A DNA stretch of 64,000 nt from Paenibacillus xylanexedens (GTDB taxonomy: Bacteria > Bacillota > Bacilli > Paenibacillales > Paenibacillaceae), in contig NZ_JAGIKV010000005.1 of the NCBI RefSeq assembly GCF_017874615.1, positions 62,001 to 126,000 on the forward strand, given 5' to 3'. A model generated the notes under the pieces. It made no database searches. It was given only the letters and a program-made list of their open reading frames with translations, and had not been told where the DNA came from. Each line of letters starts with the position of its first letter. Positions within the stretch are counted from its first letter, which is position 1. The translations under genes and the position numbers were made by a program. Shown here piece by piece: positions 50,956-59,745 of this stretch.

Positions 50956-53367
50956 CTAGTACGTCTTGGATACCTCGATCTTTTTTGTTACACCGTTGTC
51001 GGTAAAATAGAGATGGATACCGTGATCCTGGTCATCGATGAAATAGGGGACATACTTCGGCTCCTCGATCTTATATGGTACAAGCAGCGTAACAATTGTA
51101 TGACTTGTGGCAGGCCGCGTTTCCGCGCTCAGATGATAATGTCTGTCCAGCCCTTCGTACTCTGCCGGGTCCACCTCTGCGAATTGATCCGTCTGGCTAA
51201 GCGCTAGCTCACCGGAGGAAGCATATACAAATGTCCCCTCAAGCCCCGCCTTAGTACCGTTCAGACGGAAGCTCTGCCCTTTCAGCTCTAGCGGGTGCAG
51301 TGCATGGAACAGCCATTGAACGCTGTCCGGTTTCTCCAGATCAATCTGGTCCACAATGACGAAGTAGGATGATTGCAGAAAATGAATCTCCCGTACAACA
51401 CGCTTCACATGGGGGACGGTGCTGGCATAGGCATCGGTCGCTACCGCGCGCACATAACCATCGCCGTCCCGCCAATAGGCCTCTTCGATCTGCCCGGTTG
51501 CGGCCATATTCAGCACCTTATTGTTCTCGGCATACTGACCTGCTCCGCCAATCAACAGATTGTTTTTGGAGCGTGTCTGCCTGCGCCATTCCCGGTGGAA
51601 GGAGCTGCCGTGCGCGATATAATAGCCCGTATCCGCCGCGAGCGGCTCACCGAATGCATGCAGAGTAAAGCTGTTCTGATCCGCATGACTGTGGCTGATC
51701 GAGCCGTAACGGCTTGACTTGAGCAGCAGCATGATATGCTCATCCGGATCCTCCATCCGGTGATGCATGGCTACCCATCCCACATCACGGAACCACTTCA
51801 GCGGCTCGATGTCCACAGGCGACTCTGCCTCCACCTGCGGATAATCGTGGCGATATACCAGCTCGTCAAAGTGGAAGTCCCACCAACCGTAGTTATAAAA
51901 AGCACCCTCTGTCCCCGGATCGGATTGACGTACACGCTCAAAGTACCACTGGTACCAGCGGTTGCCTGTAACCCCCGCCAGTTGGCGGACAAGATAACCT
52001 GTTTTCAAGTTTACCGGATCACCCAGCGTAGACTGGTCCCCAAAGCTGGCGCGCCGAGCATCGGGCGGGTACACGTAGAAAGGAAAATCTCCGGTACGCT
52101 GGAAGAATGGTCGACGGAAAAAGTCGATGCCCGCATAGTTTCGCAGCAAATTCATCGCTTCGGTCACATAGGCCATGCCTGTTGTCCAATACATCGGACC
52201 TTCTGCCCAGCCTCCATCACTTCCTCCCCAAGGGGAGTACAGACAGGCATAATAATCGATTGCATAATCCAGCCACTGCGCAGCCTGCTGCTCCTCATGC
52301 AACAAGGACATACAGCAGGGCACAAGCACGGAGGATAATGAACGCACCGCATGACTGTCATAGGGCACATGATGAATCTTCGAGCGAACCATCACATGCT
52401 GGGCTACCTGTTCTGTCCGCCGCAGCAAACTGCGCCTTACCACTTCCTGCTCTTCACTGTTCAACTCATCATGCAGCCAGTCATAACCCCAAGCAAGCCC
52501 AGCGGCAACCCGAAAAGCCGCCTCGTCATTATAATCGCGGGAGGTCGTTCCCTCCGTATCCCAAGATGCCACATGCAACAGCCAAGTTTTCGCCGTTTCA
52601 AGCAGCCGTTCATCTCGAAGCACTCGCCCAGCGATACTCAGATGACGAATCGCATATAACACTTCCTGACAGTCAATATACATTTGCCTCCAGAGTGCGG
52701 CGACACGTTTATTCTCCGGGTAAGGCTGCGGTTCGCGAATGGGCTCACGGTTGGCCCACGGCTCCACGGAATTTGCCATAAATGCATCCCAGCCGCAATA
52801 CGCGGAATCGGACGCAACACCATCGGCAAGTGCATTCAGCCCACGCTCACCAAGCCACAGCCGGGGGTGAGACATGTCTGTGGAATCGTATCGCTGCGCC
52901 CGGGAAGGTAGCGGTGTCTCGGGTAATCCCACTGGTACAGTGAACCGCCGCACCTCACTCCAAGCCGACATTTCCCCTTGCTTCCCTTGCGAGGCATGCC
53001 CTTCGGCTTCACTCCCTTGCTTCCCCTGTGAGACGCCGTCCGCTTCGGAATCGCTCCCTTGCTGCACTGGATGATCTACAAGCAGCGCATATCGCCAATA
53101 ATAATCCCCGGGTTCAAACACCCGGTCTGGCGTGAAAAAGTTATACGGGAGCGGCGCAAAGGTCATCGTCTCTGCTTCCTGAAAAGAAGGGCTCGCCGAC
53201 ACTTGCAGCAGATAGGCATTCTCATCCTCCTGCTGTGCCGCCATCCAGGTAAACCTTGGCGGATTTTCTGCCAGAACGGTATGTTCATCAGGGGCGTAGT
53301 CCACATGGAACGGCCCGCTGATGGGTTGGTACAACGATCTTTCTGCAAGCTTTCGCTTCACTTCCAT
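50956..53367 (-). CDS. Heparinase II/III-like polysaccharide lyase (DUF4962-type)
   Basis: An 803-residue cytosolic-looking enzyme (no signal peptide). The amino part (~1-170) is a beta-sandwich of the DUF4962 kind ('PPRFTWMAAQQEDENAYLLQVSASPSF'), interrupted by a low-complexity insert near 105-135 with repeated 'SQGKQG'. An alpha/alpha toroid follows (~175-500; 'EEQEVVRRSLLRRTEQVAQHV'), then the heparinase-like beta-sheet domain with 'GSISHSHADQNSFTLHAFGEPLAADTGYYIAHGSSFHREW' (catalytic-type His and Tyr) and 'RSKNNLLIGGAGQ'. It probably breaks down imported uronate-containing oligosaccharides. Last gene of the seven-gene operon. Confidence 0.85.
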   Translation of the reverse strand: MEVKRKLAERSLYQPISGPFHVDYAPDEHTVLAENPPRFTWMAAQQEDENAYLLQVSASPSFQEAETMTFAPLPYNFFTPDRVFEPGDYYWRYALLVDHPVQQGSDSEADGVSQGKQGSEAEGHASQGKQGEMSAWSEVRRFTVPVGLPETPLPSRAQRYDSTDMSHPRLWLGERGLNALADGVASDSAYCGWDAFMANSVEPWANREPIREPQPYPENKRVAALWRQMYIDCQEVLYAIRHLSIAGRVLRDERLLETAKTWLLHVASWDTEGTTSRDYNDEAAFRVAAGLAWGYDWLHDELNSEEQEVVRRSLLRRTEQVAQHVMVRSKIHHVPYDSHAVRSLSSVLVPCCMSLLHEEQQAAQWLDYAIDYYACLYSPWGGSDGGWAEGPMYWTTGMAYVTEAMNLLRNYAGIDFFRRPFFQRTGDFPFYVYPPDARRASFGDQSTLGDPVNLKTGYLVRQLAGVTGNRWYQWYFERVRQSDPGTEGAFYNYGWWDFHFDELVYRHDYPQVEAESPVDIEPLKWFRDVGWVAMHHRMEDPDEHIMLLLKSSRYGSISHSHADQNSFTLHAFGEPLAADTGYYIAHGSSFHREWRRQTRSKNNLLIGGAGQYAENNKVLNMAATGQIEEAYWRDGDGYVRAVATDAYASTVPHVKRVVREIHFLQSSYFVIVDQIDLEKPDSVQWLFHALHPLELKGQSFRLNGTKAGLEGTFVYASSGELALSQTDQFAEVDPAEYEGLDRHYHLSAETRPATSHTIVTLLVPYKIEEPKYVPYFIDDQDHGIHLYFTDNGVTKKIEVSKTY

Positions 53368-53401
53368 CGTTTTGTCCCCTCCTTATCACAATGTTGTATC
53401 A

Positions 53402-54169
53402 TCAACGCATATACATGCCGCCATTGATTTCAAGCGTTTCTCCAGTTATAAAAGAACCCAGGTCGGAACACAGGTACAACGCCGCTCCTGCGACATCATC
53501 GGGAGTCCCTTCCCGTCCAAGCGGGATGCTACTTACCGCAGAAGACCGACCTTCTGCCGAGGTGAACGTAGCATGGAAAGCCGTCTGTCCGATGAAGCCC
53601 GGGGAGAGCGCATTCACCGTAATCCCGCCCGGGGCAAGCTCTTTGGCAAGCCCTTTGGTTAACGCCATGACAGCCGCCTTGGATGCTGCGTAAATCGCTG
53701 CACCCGGCCCGCCCCCATTATGGGCCGCTACGGAGGTCAGATTGATAATTCGTCCGCCACCAGCCGCCCTCATGCCAGGAATGACTGCTTTGGAGACAAA
53801 GACGGTGCTCTTCAGATTGACATCCATAATTCGGCTGTACAGCTCCTCACTCATCGTTTCAATGGGGCTCCGCTCCACCAGATGTCCCGCGTTGTTAACC
53901 AACAGGTCAATTGGACCGCCGAAACGGAGTGTAATCTCTTCAACCATCGCTCTGATCGCATCCGTATCCGTCACATCTGCCTGAAATGCCGCCGCTTCAC
54001 CACCAGCATCCCGGATGGCAGTCACAACTTCCTCCGCCCGCTCCATATTATGCAGACCATTCACAGCGACCTTCGCCCCGCAACGAGCTAACGCTCCAGC
54101 AATAGCAGCACCAATCCCTCCACTGGAACCTGTTACCAATGCGATTTTGTTCTGTAAATTGATATTCAT
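53402..54169 (-). CDS. SDR-family NAD(P)-dependent oxidoreductase
   Basis: A 255-residue classical short-chain dehydrogenase. 'TGSSGGIGAAIA' (residues 14-25) binds the cofactor, 'NNAG' is near 91, catalytic Ser is in 'NLTSVAA' near 144 and Tyr/Lys in 'YAASKAA' near 160. In this lyase operon it could reduce an unsaturated-uronate-derived keto-sugar (a KduD-like or DEH-reductase-like role), but the sequence alone allows many substrates. AAGGAGGAAG precedes the ATG. Confidence 0.85.
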   Translation of the reverse strand: MNINLQNKIALVTGSSGGIGAAIAGALARCGAKVAVNGLHNMERAEEVVTAIRDAGGEAAAFQADVTDTDAIRAMVEEITLRFGGPIDLLVNNAGHLVERSPIETMSEELYSRIMDVNLKSTVFVSKAVIPGMRAAGGGRIINLTSVAAHNGGGPGAAIYAASKAAVMALTKGLAKELAPGGITVNALSPGFIGQTAFHATFTSAEGRSSAVSSIPLGREGTPDDVAGAALYLCSDLGSFITGETLEINGGMYMR

Positions 54170-54200
54170 ATTCTATCTTCCTCCTTGTTAATGGTTTGAA

Positions 54201-56039
54201 TTAAATTCGCTTGCTGTGCTGGTCCGCCGGAAGGGCCATCGTAATGGTCGTTCCCATACCTTCCTCACTCTCCATCATCAAGCCGTATGTTTCTCCAAAT
54301 ACGAGCTGAATCCGGCGATGTACATTCATAAGTCCGATCCCGCCGCGATGATAAACATCATCGGTGTCTTCACCTGCCAGACGGTTCAGTTCCAGACGGC
54401 GACGCAGCTTCTCCAGACGTGCATTGCTCATGCCCATGCCATTATCCTGAACGATGACAAGAAATCGATCTTCCAGACGCCGAGCATCGATGCGGATGAA
54501 ATGACCCGGTTCCATGCCACGTGGAAACGCATGTTGCAGCACATTTTCCACCAGAGGCTGGAGGGTGAGACGAACCATTTTTTCCAACAACAGATCCGGT
54601 GCAATGATGACCTCAACTTCAAGCTCCCGATCCATGCGATGTTTCATGATGGAAAGGTAGGCCAGCACATGCTTCAGCTCATTGGCAACCGTAATTTCCT
54701 CCAGATTGGTCTGAATGGAATAACGGAGCATATGAGCCATCGATTCCACCATCTGCGTAATTTCTTCGGAATCCTGTACAACGGCATAACATTTGATCGT
54801 CTCCAATGTGTTGTAGAGAAAATGCGGATTGATCTGCAACTGGAGCGCCTGAAATTCCGCACGGTGTCGTTCCAACGCTTCCTGCTGTAGCTCAATTTCC
54901 GACTTCTGGCGGTGCAGCTCCGACTCATATACACTCTCAATCATGTCCGACAAACGGCTGACCATCAGATTATAGCTGCGAATCAGCACTCCGATCTCAT
55001 CGCGCCTTTCCTTCATCTCCACCTTGTTCCAGATTCCCTTCTCCGTCTGTCTCATTCCGTTCATCAGCACACGAATGGGTTCTACTTGAGATGCTCCGAT
55101 CCGGTAGGCCACCACAAGCGCAGCGAGCAAGGTCCCTGCACCAACCCATAATGTAGCTGAGCGGATCGTTGCAATCGGCCTTTGAAGTTCCGACAACGGC
55201 ACGGAAGCAACAAAGCGCCAGCCCGAATAGGCAGATAGCTCCGATATAAACAGCCGCTTGGTACCATCCGTGTTCTGTTCCAGAGACCCTGCCTCCATGT
55301 GCATAAGTCTATCCACGGTGCTGGACGACATCACGGTCTGCGCCTCCTCGTCCCCAGAAGTGTAGATAACATTTCCGTTCTGATCCATCACATACTGATA
55401 GCCCCCTTGACCGAGGTCGAGTTCTCCCCAGATGTTATCAAGTTCCAGCACATTCACTTCCATCGCCAGCACTCCGTTTGGTGTATAGGAGGACCCCCCC
55501 CTGATCCGGCGCGCAATCGTAATGACGTTTGCATTCTGTCCACTGCGAATACTGCGGGTGAGCAAAGTCGATTCGCCATTCGCAGGGGTTGCAGCGAGCA
55601 ACTGCTTATACTGCTGTGCAGCATCGATATCGGGTATGCCCGCTGAATTCTGGTTGTCATCGATGACAACCCGCCCGTTCTCCCCGATAACATACAGGAA
55701 CTTGATCTGTGGATATAACATAAAAACAGGCGGGAACACGTTTCTTTTAATCTGACGGCTATACTCGTAATAGGCATAACTGTCCTCCGAACTCATATCG
55801 AGGAGGTGCTTCACACTTCCATTTGAGAGGATGGAGTAAGTCGCGCGATCATAATTTTGCAAATACAGATCGGTCTGGTACGCCGTATTACGCATCGTTT
55901 GGGCGATGTTGTCCGCCAGCTGATCGTTCATCTCAGTTGAGGCATAGGTATAGGTGAATAAGCCAATGGCAGACAGGGACAACGTAATGACGATGGCAAA
56001 ATGAAAGAACAGGCGGATCGACAGGCTGCGCTTCATCAT
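54201..56039 (-). CDS. YesM-type sensor histidine kinase of the polysaccharide locus
   Basis: A 612-residue membrane kinase. First span at about 10-32, an extracytoplasmic Cache-type domain to ~290, second span 'LWVGAGTLLAALVVAYRIG', HAMP (~320-375), and the His_kinase domain with 'LQLQINPHFLYNTLETIKC' near 398. HATPase: 'LTLQPLVENVLQHAFP', 'QDNGMGM', 'GGIGLMNVHRRI'. It overlaps the regulator by four bases. It likely senses an oligosaccharide outside the cell and controls the lyase/transport operon it lies in. Confidence 0.92.
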   Translation of the reverse strand: MMKRSLSIRLFFHFAIVITLSLSAIGLFTYTYASTEMNDQLADNIAQTMRNTAYQTDLYLQNYDRATYSILSNGSVKHLLDMSSEDSYAYYEYSRQIKRNVFPPVFMLYPQIKFLYVIGENGRVVIDDNQNSAGIPDIDAAQQYKQLLAATPANGESTLLTRSIRSGQNANVITIARRIRGGSSYTPNGVLAMEVNVLELDNIWGELDLGQGGYQYVMDQNGNVIYTSGDEEAQTVMSSSTVDRLMHMEAGSLEQNTDGTKRLFISELSAYSGWRFVASVPLSELQRPIATIRSATLWVGAGTLLAALVVAYRIGASQVEPIRVLMNGMRQTEKGIWNKVEMKERRDEIGVLIRSYNLMVSRLSDMIESVYESELHRQKSEIELQQEALERHRAEFQALQLQINPHFLYNTLETIKCYAVVQDSEEITQMVESMAHMLRYSIQTNLEEITVANELKHVLAYLSIMKHRMDRELEVEVIIAPDLLLEKMVRLTLQPLVENVLQHAFPRGMEPGHFIRIDARRLEDRFLVIVQDNGMGMSNARLEKLRRRLELNRLAGEDTDDVYHRGGIGLMNVHRRIQLVFGETYGLMMESEEGMGTTITMALPADQHSKRI

Positions 56040-57073
56040 TCAATGCCCAACTTACTGCGATATTCGGACGGGGTCAGTCCGGTAATTTTCTTGAATGTCT
56101 TGGTAAAATGGGGATGATCCGCATACCCCACTTCGTAGGATATATCCGTAATCCGGTTGCCCGGCTGTTCCAGCATGCGTTTGGCCAGTTCCATTTTGCT
56201 GCGTATCCGGTATTGGATAAAGGTCTGACCGGTCGTCTGCTTGAACAGTTGGCTGAAGTAGGATGGATTCAGCCCAAGCTTGGAAGCAATCTCGTCCAGT
56301 GACACTTCCCGGCGCAAGTGCTTCTCCAGATAAGCTTTTGCTTCTTCTACCGGATGCTTGCGCTTGCCGCTGCGTTTTTCCTTGATCCTATTCATCAACG
56401 TCTGGATTTCGTTGCCCAGAGCCTCAAAGCACTCTTTTGAGGAAGCGCTTACAATAATCTTACTGGACGTACTCATCGTTCCATTTCCCCGTGCATTCAT
56501 TCGGGCCACAATCAATTCCAGCAATTCCTGAAAAAGCTCCGCTGTCTGCTCAGGCATCAGGGCATATGCCGGATAACGATTCGACCATGCTGCGAGCAGC
56601 TCCGTCACATCGGATTGCCTTAACTCCCATATAGCCTCTTCCAGACGCATGGCCCAATCATTCAGCTCCCTCACGGGTACAAGGGATACCGTAGGTTTGT
56701 CCTCTTCGGAGGCCAGCAATTTGAGCAGCAGTTCATGAAGCTCCTGTCGTCCCACTGGCTTGAGCAGATATCGCTTTACCCCATAATCCATACAGGCTCT
56801 TGCATATTCAAAGTCTGAATAACCGGAGACTACAATAATGCGCATCGTACTGCCTTGCTCGGATAAACGTCGGCACAACTCAATGCCATCCATCGTTGGC
56901 ATGCGAATATCCGTGAACAGGATGTGTGGTCGAAAGTCCTTTACCACCTGAAGGGCCTCTTCCCCATGCGCCGCCTGCCGGATCTCACAATCAAACAGTC
57001 CTGCTTGCTTGATCATCTTCGCCAGACCCATCCGAATCATTGGCTCATCGTCCGTAATCAAGATTCTGAACAT
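56036..57073 (-). CDS. YesN-type response regulator, short form
   Basis: A regulator of about 345 residues, shorter than the 535-residue one at 37.7 kb because the middle region is reduced. Receiver with Asp in 'PHILFTDIRMPTMDG' (near 54) and Lys in 'LLKPVGRQELHELL'. AraC domain at ~245-345 ('VSLDEIASKLGLNPSYFSQLFKQTTGQTFIQYRI' and 'ITDISYEVGYADHPHFTKTFKKITGLTPSEYR'). The second ATG (57073) is used because the first lies against the GGGGGA ribosome site. It presumably binds the 16-bp motif shared by the two locus promoters. Confidence 0.9.
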   Translation of the reverse strand: MFRILITDDEPMIRMGLAKMIKQAGLFDCEIRQAAHGEEALQVVKDFRPHILFTDIRMPTMDGIELCRRLSEQGSTMRIIVVSGYSDFEYARACMDYGVKRYLLKPVGRQELHELLLKLLASEEDKPTVSLVPVRELNDWAMRLEEAIWELRQSDVTELLAAWSNRYPAYALMPEQTAELFQELLELIVARMNARGNGTMSTSSKIIVSASSKECFEALGNEIQTLMNRIKEKRSGKRKHPVEEAKAYLEKHLRREVSLDEIASKLGLNPSYFSQLFKQTTGQTFIQYRIRSKMELAKRMLEQPGNRITDISYEVGYADHPHFTKTFKKITGLTPSEYRSKLGIE

Positions 57074-57115
57074 CGCCATTCCCCCGTTTCCGTCAGATCT
57101 GTATGCTGCTTGTAG

Positions 57116-57994
57116 TTAAGATTTGACGGAGCCGACCATGATTCCTTTTACAAAATGCTTTTGCAGGAAAGGGTATATGATAATGATTGGCAAGGTGGCG
57201 ATGATAATGGTTGCCATTTTGATGCCTTCCGGCGATGTATGTGCAAGGGTGCTATAGACGGCAGAACCGGGATCGACGGAAATATCGTCACTCTCAAACA
57301 GCTTCTTGAGTGTGACCTGGATCGGCCACCAGGCCGGATCATTCAGATAATAAAGCGCGGTGGAATACGCATTCCAGTGGCCCACTGCATAGAAAATGCC
57401 GAGTGATGCCATCGCCGGTTTGGACAATGGAATAACGATACGCCAGATGATGCCAAACTCCCCACAGCCATCGATGCGGGCGGCGTCGATCAGTTCACCC
57501 GGCAGCTGTGAGAAGAACGAACGCATGACGAAAAAGTTAAAGGCGTTAATCGCTCCTGGCACAATCAGCACCAGTGGATTGTTGACTAGGTGTAACTCTT
57601 TCATCAGGATGAAGTTCGGAATGAGCGGTGCCGAGAATACAACGGTTATCAGGACAAACATAACGACCAGTGAACGCCCTTTGTACTCTGGACGGGACAC
57701 GGGATACGCGAGTGATGCCGTTGCGGCGAGATTGACCAGCGTACCCACTAACGTTACCCCAACCGATACCGCAAAGGCCCGCCAGAAGGCAGCATCGCCG
57801 AATACATATTCGTAATTGATCCAGGTAAAAGCTACAGGCCAGAAGCTAACCTTTCCGCCCATGATCGCTTCCGAGCTGCTAAGTGACTGGGCCAGCACAT
57901 TAATGAAAGGCAGAATCATCGTTAACGAGAGCAGCGTAAGAAAAACGAGATTTCCAATGCGAAATATACGGTAACGGACACTGGGGGTACGCAT
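57116..57994 (-). CDS. Carbohydrate ABC permease, LplC/YtcP-like
   Basis: A 292-residue type-I importer permease with six spans. 'ASLAYPVSRPEYKG' and the EAA loop 'EGFGIIW'-type region (here 'ARIDGCGEFGIIWRIVIPLSKPAMASLG', near 185-212) couple to an ATPase. No ATPase gene is present in the locus, so a shared MsmX-type ATPase is likely. GGAGG precedes the ATG. Partner of the LplB-like permease just upstream. Confidence 0.92.
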   Translation of the reverse strand: MRTPSVRYRIFRIGNLVFLTLLSLTMILPFINVLAQSLSSSEAIMGGKVSFWPVAFTWINYEYVFGDAAFWRAFAVSVGVTLVGTLVNLAATASLAYPVSRPEYKGRSLVVMFVLITVVFSAPLIPNFILMKELHLVNNPLVLIVPGAINAFNFFVMRSFFSQLPGELIDAARIDGCGEFGIIWRIVIPLSKPAMASLGIFYAVGHWNAYSTALYYLNDPAWWPIQVTLKKLFESDDISVDPGSAVYSTLAHTSPEGIKMATIIIATLPIIIIYPFLQKHFVKGIMVGSVKS

Positions 57995-58006
57995 CCATCT
58001 CGCCTC

Positions 58007-58984
58007 CTAATACAGGCTTTCGCCGGTTGTTTTTTTGCTAAAGAAGTTACCGAGTAGAATAAGCATCAAGCCCACGACCGACTTGAACAATCCGATGGCT
58101 GTTGTATAGCTGTATTGCTGGGAGAGAAGCCCGGCTTTGTAGATGTACGTATCGAGAATCTCGCCAGATTCCAGATTGAGCGGATTCAGGAATACAAACA
58201 CACGCTCAAAGCCCAGATCAAGGAACTTCCCGATGTGCAGTAGCAATAAAATCATAATCGTTGGCAGCAAGGATGGCAGAGTAATCGACCATATTTGCTT
58301 CAAACGTCCAGCTCCATCTACCTCTGCCGCCTCATACAGATCGGGATTGATGCCCGCAATGGCAGCCAGGAAAATAATCGTGCCGTACCCGGAGTCGCGC
58401 CAGATCCCGGAACCGATCAGAATGGAACGAATGTACGAGTCTTCTCCCAAGAAGTAGATCGGTTGCATGCCCAGAAATCCAAGTGCCTTGTTGACCACCC
58501 CGGCATCCATCGAGAAAATACCCATGAAGATACCGCTAATGACGACCCAGGACAGAAAGTGAGGCATGTATACAATCGTTTGCAGCAAACGCTTAAACAC
58601 AATCATCCGCACTTCATTCAGCAGAATCGCCAGTAAGATCGGTACCGGGAATGCAATCACGAGATCATATAGTCCAAGCAGAAGTGTGTTATTAAGGATT
58701 CTTAAAAAATCATAATGGCTGAACATCTTCTGGAAATGCTCCAGGCCTACCCAATCACTTCCGGTGATGCCTTTGAAAATGTTGTAGTTCTGAAAGGCAA
58801 TCACTGAACCGAATAAAGGTACATATTTGAAGAGGAAAAAATACAGGATACCCGGTAAGGAGAGCAGATATAATATCCGGTATCGCCACAGATAACGTCC
58901 CGCATCTCCGAGCCGAGCGCCCAGACTAGACGAGTGAAGTCCGGTTGCACCCCGGCTTGGTGGCACGATATCTGCCGGCTTCAC
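58007..58984 (-). CDS. Carbohydrate ABC permease, LplB-like
   Basis: A 325-residue permease with six spans. The amino region 'YLLSLPGILYFFLFKYVPLFGSVIAFQNYNIFKGITGSDWVGLEHFQKMF' is typical of LplB. The EAA-type loop is 'YEAAEVDGAGRLKQIWSITLPSLLPTIMILLLL' near 237-268. The GTG start lies in a GTGA overlap with the tautomerase stop and has GGGAGGGG upstream. It forms the channel with the LplC-like subunit. Confidence 0.92.
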   Translation of the reverse strand: MKPADIVPPSRGATGLHSSSLGARLGDAGRYLWRYRILYLLSLPGILYFFLFKYVPLFGSVIAFQNYNIFKGITGSDWVGLEHFQKMFSHYDFLRILNNTLLLGLYDLVIAFPVPILLAILLNEVRMIVFKRLLQTIVYMPHFLSWVVISGIFMGIFSMDAGVVNKALGFLGMQPIYFLGEDSYIRSILIGSGIWRDSGYGTIIFLAAIAGINPDLYEAAEVDGAGRLKQIWSITLPSLLPTIMILLLLHIGKFLDLGFERVFVFLNPLNLESGEILDTYIYKAGLLSQQYSYTTAIGLFKSVVGLMLILLGNFFSKKTTGESLY

Positions 58985-59190
58985 GTCTTCTCCCCTCCCT
59001 GCTTCTGTGATTGCGCGCTTTTCAAGTTATCAGGAACGTTCTCGTCCCAAGGGATTTCATTGAACTCGATGGAGATGTAATCCGGCTCCCGGTCGATAAT
59101 ACGTGAGAGCTCGCGTGTAAACACCTCCACGATCTCCTGCTTTTGCTCATCCGTCCTGCCTTCATACAGCCTGATCGTAATTTCTGGCAT
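58981..59190 (-). CDS. 4-oxalocrotonate-tautomerase-family protein
   Basis: A 69-residue small tautomerase, close to the usual 60-70. It starts MPEITIRLYEG, so after Met removal Pro1 is the catalytic base; 'PDYISIEFNEIPWDENV' is the rest of the active-site strand. It is the first gene of the operon, which suggests a role in isomerising a keto/enol product of uronate breakdown, although such genes are usually found in aromatic catabolism. AAGGGAG precedes the ATG. Confidence 0.82.
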   Translation of the reverse strand: MPEITIRLYEGRTDEQKQEIVEVFTRELSRIIDREPDYISIEFNEIPWDENVPDNLKSAQSQKQGGEKT

Positions 59191-59217
59191 CCGATTTAAG
59201 CTCCCTTCATTACGTGA

Positions 59218-59307
59218 TGTAAACGCTTTAACAACTTCATCTTAGCGTTCCTGCGGAAGGGCAACAATGGACTGTCTTTTCATTCACTTGTGTTTTCTTT
59301 AGGTCAT
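59218..59307 (-). promoter_or_regulatory. Promoter and regulatory region of the polysaccharide operon
   Basis: On the minus strand: ATGACCTAAAGAAAAC (59292-59307), 24 bases, TTGTTG (-35, 59262-59267), 17 bases, TAAGAT (-10, 59239-59244), then a cre-like site (about 59218-59231, plus-strand TGTAAACGCTTTAAC, one mismatch to consensus). A weak second copy of the motif (AATGAAAAGACA against AAAGAAAACACA) falls between the 16-mer and the -35. Confidence 0.72.
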
Positions 59308-59745
59308 GACAAGTAAGCCCAAAAAGCCCGCTTACGAATGGGGACCTCTTGGAACATCTTATTTTTGGGATATATAGTAATTAATTTTATCTATCTCACT
59401 AGAACCTTGCATTAATAAACGTAATATTAAAGAAATAAAACGAAAAATACGTCCACGGAACCGGTACCTTAGAACTATTTTTGTTCATAAAGCTAATATT
59501 AATATGACTTTATAACGATATACTTTAGGAAGTAGCTTACCTGGGGGTCCTATAAGCGAAGTAGAAATTGAAGCAACGTAGGAAGTACCCTGAACCAATG
59601 AGAGAATGTCATGTAACAACAGCAGAATCCAGAATTATAGAAGTTGCACGATATCGATTCACTAGACATTCGTTAGATTACATAGCGTATAGCCTCCCCA
59701 TCCAGGTATAGTACATTTTCACAATCGTAGAAGGAGTGAACCATC
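59308..59745. other. Intergenic region upstream of the chemotaxis receptor
   Basis: Divergent region between the polysaccharide operon and the chemoreceptor gene. AAGGAGTGA at 59731-59739 is the receptor's ribosome site. No riboswitch, sigma-D-type promoter or gene was recognised with confidence. Confidence 0.5.

Noticed and set aside
59308..59745. Possible c-di-GMP or other riboswitch before the chemoreceptor
   Set aside because: I checked for the conserved GEMM words and did not find them; nothing else matched a known class.
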